A stretch of 5,643 nucleotides of DNA from an uncultured Litorilinea sp. (GTDB lineage: Bacteria; Chloroflexota; Anaerolineae; Caldilineales; Caldilineaceae), in the NCBI GenBank assembly GCA_937922105.1, contig CAKZVN010000159.1:1-5643 (forward strand). The letters run 5' to 3'. A program made the position numbers and the translations under genes. This document shows positions 1 to 5,643 of this stretch, piece by piece (within the stretch, counting starts at the first letter, position 1; each line of letters starts with the position of its first letter). The notes under the pieces were generated by a model. That model saw nothing but the letters and a program-made list of their open reading frames with translations. It made no database searches and had not been told where the DNA came from.

Positions 1-1
1 G

Positions 2-1285
2 GGCCGGTTGGCGGCGCGACCGGTGGATCAACTGGACGAGCGGGACGCGCTCCTGGGTGTAGACGACATCGCAGCCATCGGCGAACAACTTTTTCGCGAT
101 CTCTTCCCGCCGGAGCTGCAAACGGAGTTCTGGACGCGCATCCTGCCCCGGCGGCGCACTGCGGAGAATCCCAATGGCCTAATCTCGTCGTTGTTGATCA
201 CCAGCGACGAGCCGTGGATTCCGTGGGAGATGGTCAAGCCGGTGCGCGTCGACCCGGTGACAGGGCGCACCCAGAGCGCCGGTTTCTTGGCTGAGACGTT
301 CCAGGTGGCGCGCTGGTTGGCGGGACGCAGCCCCGGTGACCACGTGCATGTGCGCCGCGCTGCGCTGGTTGCGCCCGGACACGAATCGGTCTTTGCCCAG
401 CGTGAGGAAGCCTATTTCCGCCAACTGCCGGCGCGACGCGTGGAGGTTGCCGGACCACTGCGCTCCGCGCAAGAGGTGCGCGAACTGGCGCGCGGGGGCG
501 GGGTGCAGTTGCTCCACCTGGCGGGGCATGGTCGCTATGACGGCGCCAACGCCGATCTCTCGCCCCTGAGCTTGCGCGACGGAACCTTCACGCCTTTCGA
601 CTTGATGGGCGACCGCGCGGCGGGGTTACGCCAGGAGCGCCCGCTGATTTTCTTCAACGCCTGCCATACGGCGCGGCTGGCTTTCACCTTGACCGGGTTG
701 GGCGGCTGGGCCGAGCGCTTGGTGCGCGATGTGGGCGCCGGCGCGTTTGTGGGCACCCTGTGGGAGGTCAACGATCTGCTGGCGGCGGAATTCGCCATTG
801 CCTTCTACGACCGGCTCCTGGCGGGCGAGACCCTGGGGCAGGCCTTCTACGCCGCGCGCATTCAGGTGCGTGACCGCCAGCCCGCCAACCCGACGTGGCT
901 GGCTTATGTCCTCTACGGTGACCCCAACAGCAGGGTCTTTTGGGGGAGCGAGGAAGCGGAGGAGGCAGCCCCGGCACAAGCGCCCACGCCGGAGCCGGAG
1001 GAGCCGCCTGCGCCTGCCTTCGACCCGACACAGTTCCGGCTGACCCTGGAAAGCGATCTGAGCGAGCTGCTCACCGATTTGGTGCGTCGCGCGGTGTCGC
1101 CCGCGGTGGCGCGGGCCTTGGCGCGCGCCAACGGTCAGGTGAGCGATGAGATGGACGCATCACCCGCCGTCCCGCGGGAGGAGTCGCCGGCGTCTGCAAC
1201 CGATGTCGCCGGCACGCAGCCCGCGCGCGAACTCGACGAAAGCCCCGACAGCTATCGCAACGGCGATCTGCGCCATGATGCCTAG
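2..1285 (+). CDS. CHAT-domain (caspase-like) cysteine peptidase, 3' part of gene
   Basis: The frame is open to the left edge, so the gene is 5'-partial; a TTG at base 8 is only the first possible start inside the window. Numbering from that TTG, residues ~20-310 form a CHAT domain (Caspase HetF Associated with TPRs). It opens with a 'LFRDLFPPEL' helix and the 'SDEPWIPWEM' block (66-75). The catalytic His174 follows in 'LLHLAGHG', the catalytic Cys219 in 'FFNACHTAR', then a 'FVGTLWEVND' strand (248-257) and 'WLAYVLYGDP' (297-306), which closes the domain. Known CHAT proteins are caspase/separase-clan proteases, often the effector part of multidomain signalling or defence proteins. Here the dyad is intact, so activity is plausible, but the substrate is unknown. 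After the domain comes an acidic Pro/Glu/Ala-rich linker (~315-338), a likely helical segment (~341-375) and a polar tail. Sensor domains such as TPR or NTPase modules could lie upstream, outside the window. Confidence 0.88.
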   Translation, partial: GRLAARPVDQLDERDALLGVDDIAAIGEQLFRDLFPPELQTEFWTRILPRRRTAENPNGLISSLLITSDEPWIPWEMVKPVRVDPVTGRTQSAGFLAETFQVARWLAGRSPGDHVHVRRAALVAPGHESVFAQREEAYFRQLPARRVEVAGPLRSAQEVRELARGGGVQLLHLAGHGRYDGANADLSPLSLRDGTFTPFDLMGDRAAGLRQERPLIFFNACHTARLAFTLTGLGGWAERLVRDVGAGAFVGTLWEVNDLLAAEFAIAFYDRLLAGETLGQAFYAARIQVRDRQPANPTWLAYVLYGDPNSRVFWGSEEAEEAAPAQAPTPEPEEPPAPAFDPTQFRLTLESDLSELLTDLVRRAVSPAVARALARANGQVSDEMDASPAVPREESPASATDVAGTQPARELDESPDSYRNGDLRHDA

Positions 1286-1337
1286 AGGTTGTCCACAAAG
1301 CCGCTGTGCCTACGTCATGCCGCGGCACAGCCGGCCC

Positions 1338-1357
1338 GCCCTGAGCGTCGCGAAAGG
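1338..1357. repeat. REP-like short palindromic motif (degenerate)
   Basis: The bases GCCCTGAGCGTCGCGAAAGG fit a CCCT-GA-GC-loop-GC-GA-AGG layout: outer CCT/AGG arms, facing GA/GA steps, an inner GC/GC pair and a GTC loop, with one extra A in the right arm. The wording resembles a CCTGAGCGNNGCGAAGG family of short dispersed intergenic repeats that I recall as frequent in Chloroflexota and other environmental genomes. Only one copy lies in this window, so its repeat status is inferred from memory and not shown here. Confidence 0.4.
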
Positions 1358-1416
1358 AAGCATCCCCGCGGGCAATGCAGCCGGCGGACGGCGGCGACCT
1401 CTTCGTGCTACGTCTG

Positions 1417-1429
1417 CTTGCTGCGCAAG
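1417..1429 (+). promoter_or_regulatory. Small hairpin over the mutS ribosome binding site
   Basis: CTTGC (1417-1421) and GCAAG (1425-1429) are perfectly complementary around a TGC loop. The right arm overlaps the AAGGA Shine-Dalgarno-like sequence at 1427-1431, so in the mRNA the stem could partly hide the site. It is only five base pairs long and may be chance in GC-rich DNA. Confidence 0.25.
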
Positions 1430-1431
1430 GA
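1427..1431 (+). promoter_or_regulatory. Probable ribosome binding site of mutS
   Basis: AAGGA lies 10 bases before the ATG at 1442, slightly long but acceptable spacing. It supports that ATG over the in-frame TTG at 1289. A second in-frame ATG at 1454 would sit 22 bases away, too far for this site. Confidence 0.5.
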
Positions 1432-1441
1432 CTGTGTGCCT

Positions 1442-4117
1442 ATGACCACGCCCATGCGACAGCAGTATCTGTCGCTGAAACGCCAGTACGCGGACTGTAT
1501 TCTCTTTTTCCGCCTGGGTGATTTTTACGAGACCTTCGACGAGGACGCCAAGATCGTCGCCCGCGTCTGCGATGTGGTGCTCACCAGCCGTCCGGTGGGC
1601 AACGACGTGCGCGTGCCCTTGGCGGGCGTCCCTTATCACAGCGTGGACGGCTATGTGGCGCGGCTGATCCAGGCAGGCTATCGCGTGGCGATTGCCGAGC
1701 AGGTCTCGGAGCCGGGTCGCGGGCTGGTAGAACGCGAAGTGACGCGCGTCATCACCAAAGGCACGCTGGTCGAGCCGGGTTTGTTGGACGAGAAGCGCAA
1801 CAACTATCTGGCAGCGGTGAGCGTTCATGCGCGCGGCGGTGTGGCGGGGATCGCCTACTGCGACATCACCACAGGCGAGTTTGCCGCCACCCAGATCGAA
1901 GCGACACATCGCGACGGCAACCACGCCGAGGAGGTGATGCGTCGCGTGGGCGAGGAACTGAGCCGCCTTGCGCCCAGCGAACTGGTGCCGGTGGATTGGT
2001 CGCCCGCCGAGTCACCGCTTGCCGGTTTGCTGGCGGTCTTGCAGCCGGTGATCTCACCGGTGGAGGCGTGGCAAGTCGCGCCCGAAACGGCGCGTGCGAC
2101 GCTCCTGCGCCATTTCCAGGTGGCGACGCTGGACGGCTTCGGGCTGCACGGCGCGGACGAAGCCATGCGTGCCGCCGCCGCGGTGATTGCGTACTTGCAA
2201 GCCATGCAGCCTGCTGCGCTGGCTCAACTCACCCGGCTGCATTATTACAGCGTGGGCGAGTTCATGACCCTGGACGAGTCGACGCGGCGCAATTTGGAGC
2301 TGACCGAGACCATCCGCGGGGGCGACGCCAAAGGCTCCCTGCTGGATGTGCTGGACCGCACACTGACGCCCATGGGCGGGCGGCTCCTGCGCCGGCGGCT
2401 CAACCAACCCCTGTTGGATGTGGACGCCATCAACCGGCGCTTGGACCGGGTGGCTCATTTCTACACCGCAACCGTGCTGCGCCTGGAAGTGCGCGAACTG
2501 CTGCGCAGCGTGGGCGATTTGGAGCGTTGGACCAACCGCGTGACCCAGGGCGTGGCATTGCCGCGCGATCTAGTGGGGATGCGCCAGACGTTACAGACCG
2601 TCGCCGCGCTGCGCGATCTGCCGGCGCAGCACGCCGCAGGACAAAACGGGCACAGCCCGGTAGCTCCGCTGCCCCATGCCCCGGAGTTGCCGCTGTGTGC
2701 CGAGGTCTTGGCGTTGTTGGAAGCCGCCATTGCCGACGACCCGCCTGCCACGCTTGCCACACCGGGGGTCTTTCGCCCCGGCTACAGCGCCGAGTTGGAC
2801 GACTTGGTGGCGAAGAGCCGCCATGCCAAGAACTGGATCGCCAATCTGGAGCGCAGCGAGCGCGAACGGCTGGACATCAAGAGTCTGAAGGTCGGCTACA
2901 ATAAGGTCTTCGGCTATTACATCGAGATCACCAACACCCACAGCGACAAGGTCCCGGCGGATTATATCCGCAAGCAGACTCTCGCCAACGCCGAGCGCTA
3001 TATCACGCCCGAACTCAAGGAATATGAGGCGCTGGTGCTCAACGCCGACGACCGCCGCTTGAGCATCGAGCAGCAGCTCTTTAAGGAGCTATGTGCGGCT
3101 GTCAGCGCGCACGCGCCCGCACTGTTGCGACTGGCTGCGGGATTGGCGGAACTGGACGTGGATGCGGCGCTGGCGGAGGTGGCGCTGGCTCATCGCTATG
3201 TGCGCCCGATCGTGGACGACGGTCCTGCGATTGAGATCAGCGCCGGGCGTCACCCGGTGGTGGAACTCACGCTGCGCGACGAGCCGTTTGTGCCCAACGA
3301 CACGCGCCTCACCCCGGAGCACGCCATTCATGTGCTCACCGGGCCGAACATGGCGGGCAAGAGCACTTATCTGCGCCAGACCGCGCTGATCACGCTCATG
3401 GCGCAGATCGGTTCTTTCGTGCCGGCGGATGCCGCGCGCATCGGCGTGGTGGATCGCATCTTCACGCGTATCGGCGCCAGCGACGAGATTCACCGCGGTC
3501 AATCCACCTTTATGGTCGAGATGGTGGAGACCGCCAATATCCTGCACCATGCCACCCGGCGCAGTCTGTTGGTGCTGGACGAGATCGGACGCGGGACTTC
3601 CACGTATGATGGATTGGCGATTGCCTGGGCTGTGATCGAGTACATTCACAACCATCCCGGCTTGCGCGCCAAGACACTCTTTGCCACCCATTATCACGAA
3701 TTGACCGATTTGGCCGAGCGCTTGCCCCATGTGGTGAACTATCATGTGGCGGTGGACGACAGCGGCACGACCGGTGACGGCGCGCCGGATGTGGTCTTTT
3801 TGCGTCGCATCATTCCGGGCAAGGCCGACCGCTCCTATGGCGTGCATGTGGCGCGGTTGGCGGGGTTGCCGCTCCCGGTGGTGGGGCGCGCCGAGGAGAT
3901 TCTCGACGAACTGGAGCGCAGCGGCGCCGCCGGCCCGCGCCGTCTCTTTGACACCACCTCCCCGCGCACAGGGAAAAAGGCTGCGCTGCAAGTCTCGCTC
4001 TTCGCCGAGCTACACCCGGCAGTGGAAGCGTTACGCAAGCTGGACGTCAACGCGCTGACGCCGCTGGACGCACTCAACCGGCTCTACGAGTTGCAGCAAC
4101 TGGCCCAGCGCGCCTAA
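1442..4117 (+). CDS. mutS: DNA mismatch repair protein MutS
   Basis: MutS dimers bind mismatches and small loops in DNA and use ATP to recruit downstream repair factors. This protein is complete at 891 residues, a little longer than the ~855 of E. coli and B. subtilis. The mismatch-recognition domain (~1-125) has the Phe-X-Glu wedge at F28-Y29-E30 ('GDFYE'). A connector (~126-250) and lever core follow; the conserved clamp block is at ~481-535 ('KVGYNKVFGYYIEITN'). The ATPase has Walker A 'TGPNMAGKST' (633-642, K640), signature 'GQSTFMVEM' (686-694), Walker B 'LLVLDEIG' (D713, E714) and H-loop H750 in 'FATHYHEL'. 'DRSYGVHVARLAGLP' (796-810) begins the dimer helix-turn-helix. QVSLF at 850-854 fits a beta-clamp motif. 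An Ala/Pro/His-rich insertion lies at ~395-418. The ATG at 1442 is chosen because family similarity begins there and AAGGA precedes it; the upstream in-frame extension looks non-coding. The next gene starts 25 bases downstream. Confidence 0.97.
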   Translation: MTTPMRQQYLSLKRQYADCILFFRLGDFYETFDEDAKIVARVCDVVLTSRPVGNDVRVPLAGVPYHSVDGYVARLIQAGYRVAIAEQVSEPGRGLVEREVTRVITKGTLVEPGLLDEKRNNYLAAVSVHARGGVAGIAYCDITTGEFAATQIEATHRDGNHAEEVMRRVGEELSRLAPSELVPVDWSPAESPLAGLLAVLQPVISPVEAWQVAPETARATLLRHFQVATLDGFGLHGADEAMRAAAAVIAYLQAMQPAALAQLTRLHYYSVGEFMTLDESTRRNLELTETIRGGDAKGSLLDVLDRTLTPMGGRLLRRRLNQPLLDVDAINRRLDRVAHFYTATVLRLEVRELLRSVGDLERWTNRVTQGVALPRDLVGMRQTLQTVAALRDLPAQHAAGQNGHSPVAPLPHAPELPLCAEVLALLEAAIADDPPATLATPGVFRPGYSAELDDLVAKSRHAKNWIANLERSERERLDIKSLKVGYNKVFGYYIEITNTHSDKVPADYIRKQTLANAERYITPELKEYEALVLNADDRRLSIEQQLFKELCAAVSAHAPALLRLAAGLAELDVDAALAEVALAHRYVRPIVDDGPAIEISAGRHPVVELTLRDEPFVPNDTRLTPEHAIHVLTGPNMAGKSTYLRQTALITLMAQIGSFVPADAARIGVVDRIFTRIGASDEIHRGQSTFMVEMVETANILHHATRRSLLVLDEIGRGTSTYDGLAIAWAVIEYIHNHPGLRAKTLFATHYHELTDLAERLPHVVNYHVAVDDSGTTGDGAPDVVFLRRIIPGKADRSYGVHVARLAGLPLPVVGRAEEILDELERSGAAGPRRLFDTTSPRTGKKAALQVSLFAELHPAVEALRKLDVNALTPLDALNRLYELQQLAQRA

Positions 4118-4146
4118 TGTGCGCGCCGCCGCAGGACTGCTTATGA
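4117..4146 (+). other. Possible 9-codon bridging mini-ORF (MCAPPQDCL)
   Basis: An ATG at 4117 shares its A with the last base of the mutS TAA stop (TAATG). The ORF ends in a TGA at 4144-4146 that overlaps the transporter start codon as ATGA. Ribosomes finishing mutS could restart here, and then restart on the transporter gene. The AGGA site for the transporter lies inside it. No ribosome binding site of its own was noted, and with nine codons chance is a real alternative. Confidence 0.25.
4133..4136 (+). promoter_or_regulatory. Ribosome binding site of MFS transporter gene
   Basis: AGGA is six bases before the ATG at 4143, close to ideal spacing. It fixes the start of the transporter gene and argues that the mutS-proximal ATG at 4117 is not that start, since it is in another frame and stops after nine codons. 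Confidence 0.6.
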
Positions 4147-5643
4147 CTGTTTCCGCACCATCCTCGTCCAATCCCCCTGTTGCCAATCCCCCTGAACCCA
4201 CCACCGTGGAGAAACTGCGCGGCTTGCCGTGGAGCATTTTCTCCAACACCATGAACACAGTCTTTGCCCAGTTCACCTTTTTCGGTTCGGTCTTTGTCCT
4301 CTTTCTCAGCTATTTGCAGATGGACAAGACCCAGATCGGGTTCTTGCTGTCGTTGATTCCGTTTACGGGCTTGGTGGCGCTTTTCATTGCGCCCGCGGTG
4401 GCGCGCTTCGGCTATAAACGCACCTATATCGTCTTCTTTGGAATCCGCAAGGTGATCAGCGCGGGGTTGCTTTTGACGCCCTGGGTGGCGGCACACTTCG
4501 GCCCGGTGGGGTTGCTGGTCTTTGTCACCGTGATCACCGGCGGCTTTGCGCTCTGTCGCTCGATTGCCGAGACCGGCTTTTATCCCTGGCACCAGGAATA
4601 CATTCCCAACTCGGTGCGCGGCAAATATACCGCGACCAACACCATCTACACGACGCTGGCGGGGTTGGCGGCGGTTGCTGCGGCGGGCTTTGTGTTGGAC
4701 CGCACCACAGGGCTGGACGGCTACATGTTGTTGATCTCGGTGGGGGTGGTGTTCGGTGCGGTCTCGGTATGGGCGGCGACGCGTATCCCCGGCGGCGCGG
4801 CGGTGGCGCACGCGGGCCGGGAAGGCTCCAACTGGCGCGGCATGTGGCTGGCGGCGCGCGACCGGAACTTCATGCGCTACTTGGTGGGCGCGGCGCTGAT
4901 CACGCTGGGCAGCGTGCCCATGTTGTCGTTCTTGCCGCTCTTTATGCGCGACGTGGTGCGTCTGAGCGAGGGCGAGGTCGTGCTCTTGCAGTCGGGTACG
5001 CTGGTGGGCCATCTGGTCTCCAGCTTGGCGTGGGGCTGGGCCGCGGACCGCTACGGCAGCAAGCCGGTGATGATCACCGGGCTGGTGATGAAAATTTTCC
5101 TGCCGGTGTTGTGGTTCATCATGCCGCGGGCGGACGAGACAAGTCTGCCGATTGCCCTGGCGATTGCCGTGCTAGTCGGTGTGTCGGACATGGGCTGGGG
5201 TATCGGCGCGGGGCGCTTGCTCTTTGTCAGCGTGGTTCCCCCGGCGCAAAAGATGGAGTATATGGCGCTGCATTATGCCTGGGTGGGCGTCATCGGCGGC
5301 GTCAGCCAACTCATCGGCGGCTATTTGCTGGACCTCTCCGCTGGGGTGCACGGCGTTTGGTTCGGGATTACATTGGACCCCTATTCCCCGCTCTTCTTGC
5401 TGGGCTTTGTGTTGACCATTGCCACCGCGGTCTTGTTGTGGGGGATGCGCGCCGACAATATCTTCGGCGTGGGGGATTTTGCCGGGCTGTTTGTGCGCGG
5501 CAATCCGTTCCAAGCTGTGACCGCGCTGGTGCGCTATTACATGGCGCGCGACGAGCGCACCACCGTCACCGTCACCGAGCGCCTGGGGATCGCCAAGAGT
5601 CCGCTGGCGGTGGACGAACTGGTGGAGACGCTGCGCGACCCGC
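4143..5643 (+). CDS. Major facilitator superfamily transporter with soluble C-terminal extension, 3'-partial
   Basis: The frame stays open for 500 codons to the right edge. A Pro/Ser-rich N-terminus (1-28) is followed by about twelve hydrophobic helices, roughly at 35-57, 64-84, 93-113, 118-140, 167-185, 192-212, 245-268, 280-300, 308-327, 335-360, 375-397 and 413-433. A 30-residue hydrophilic loop (213-244) divides the two halves, as in MFS carriers. The TM8-TM9 loop carries an MFS motif A (G298, D302, R303, G305, K307 in 'GWAADRYGSKP'); the matching TM2-TM3 loop is degenerate ('ARFGYKR'), lacking the Asp. A Y-I-P-N-x-x-R-G loop (153-160) lies before TM5. After TM12 at least 65 residues are soluble, ending 'SPLAVDELVETLRDP', which could start a HEAT-type repeat domain. 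Substrate and direction of transport cannot be read from the sequence. AGGA at 4133-4136 supports the ATG, and the 25-base gap after mutS suggests cotranscription. Confidence 0.88.
   Translation, partial: MTVSAPSSSNPPVANPPEPTTVEKLRGLPWSIFSNTMNTVFAQFTFFGSVFVLFLSYLQMDKTQIGFLLSLIPFTGLVALFIAPAVARFGYKRTYIVFFGIRKVISAGLLLTPWVAAHFGPVGLLVFVTVITGGFALCRSIAETGFYPWHQEYIPNSVRGKYTATNTIYTTLAGLAAVAAAGFVLDRTTGLDGYMLLISVGVVFGAVSVWAATRIPGGAAVAHAGREGSNWRGMWLAARDRNFMRYLVGAALITLGSVPMLSFLPLFMRDVVRLSEGEVVLLQSGTLVGHLVSSLAWGWAADRYGSKPVMITGLVMKIFLPVLWFIMPRADETSLPIALAIAVLVGVSDMGWGIGAGRLLFVSVVPPAQKMEYMALHYAWVGVIGGVSQLIGGYLLDLSAGVHGVWFGITLDPYSPLFLLGFVLTIATAVLLWGMRADNIFGVGDFAGLFVRGNPFQAVTALVRYYMARDERTTVTVTERLGIAKSPLAVDELVETLRDP
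4167..4196 (+). repeat. In-frame 15-bp tandem duplication in the transporter N-terminus
   Basis: Two adjacent 15-base units (4167-4181 and 4182-4196) match at 12 of 15 positions, sharing the exact block CCAATCCCCCTG. In the transporter frame they encode SNPPV and ANPPE, doubling an Asn-Pro-Pro segment in the disordered cytoplasmic N-terminus. The unit is a multiple of three, so the frame is kept. It looks like a slippage product rather than a functional site. Confidence 0.6.

Larger units (their letters stand above)
1286..1441. other. CHAT-mutS intergenic spacer
   Basis: This 156-base GC-rich spacer separates the CHAT stop (TAG, 1283-1285) from the preferred mutS ATG. It has perfect palindromes TGCCGCGGCA (1318-1327) and CCCGCGGG (1365-1372), and an 8-base direct repeat CAGCCGGC (1328-1335 and 1378-1385) flanking a REP-like motif. 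No hairpin followed by a T-tract is present, so there is no intrinsic terminator; no credible -35/-10 pair was found. Transcription from the CHAT gene may therefore run into mutS. The spacer has no stop codon in the mutS frame, so automated callers may extend mutS to a TTG at 1289. Confidence 0.7.

Noticed and set aside
1289..1317. TTGTCC ... TACGTC as a mutS promoter
   Set aside because: The -10 match is poor and nothing else supports it. Such weak matches occur by chance, and sigma-factor preferences in this organism are unknown.
1294..1328. Possible terminator after the CHAT gene (CACA/TGTG or GTGCC/GGCAC stems)
   Set aside because: The stems are only 4-5 bp with loops of 7 or more bases, and no T-tract follows.
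1996..2904. 302-codon + strand frame within mutS
   Set aside because: It is an out-of-frame shadow of the MutS core, Ala/Arg/Gly-rich and low in hydrophobic structure.
3089..3991. 300-codon open frame on the - strand
   Set aside because: It covers the highly conserved MutS ATPase region in antisense. The + strand coding is certain there, and the reverse product looks like no family I know.
4074..5012. 312-codon open frame on the - strand
   Set aside because: It lies opposite the end of mutS and the transporter. Its translation is rich in Arg, His and Gln, typical of an antisense shadow in GC-rich DNA, with no recognisable domain.
2..5643. A CHAT-MutS-transporter defence or stress operon
   Set aside because: Same strand and short gaps alone do not show a shared function. 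mutS is a housekeeping gene and nothing in the sequence ties the protease or the transporter to it.

Overview
The window is high-GC DNA with closely packed genes all on the + strand. It most likely comes from a member of the Chloroflexota, perhaps an Anaerolineae or Caldilineae lineage. That assignment rests on remembered family resemblance: the MutS wording (GPNMAGKST Walker A, 'NHPGLRAKTLFATHYHEL'), a CHAT protein with an 'EPWIPWEM' block, and an MFS protein with a soluble C-terminal extension. No 16S or other decisive marker is present, so the assignment is moderate only.

Layout: (1) Bases 2-1285 hold the 3' part of a CHAT-domain (caspase-like) cysteine peptidase gene, open at the left edge. 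The His/Cys dyad is intact and is followed by an acidic, proline-rich tail. (2) Bases 1286-1441 are a short GC-rich spacer. It has a degenerate REP-like palindromic motif, two perfect short palindromes and a small hairpin over the probable mutS ribosome binding site. No convincing terminator or promoter was seen. (3) Bases 1442-4117 are a complete mutS (891 codons), with every catalytic and mismatch-recognition motif in place and a beta-clamp-type QVSLF motif near the C-terminus. (4) Bases 4143-5643 are a 12-TM major facilitator superfamily transporter gene, running off the right edge. After the last membrane helix it carries a soluble tail that may begin a HEAT-type repeat domain.

The 25-bp mutS-MFS gap and the spacer without a terminator suggest that the three genes could share transcripts. 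Between mutS and the transporter a 9-codon mini-ORF overlaps the mutS stop (TAATG) and the transporter start (ATGA), which could couple their translation. I see no functional link among peptidase, mismatch repair and transporter; the order looks like ordinary chromosomal neighbourhood. I find no CRISPR array, tRNA, rRNA, transposase or phage gene. No clearly new multi-gene system is visible. The best leads are the CHAT peptidase (whose N-terminal part and upstream partners lie outside the window), the transporter's C-terminal extension and the bridging mini-ORF.
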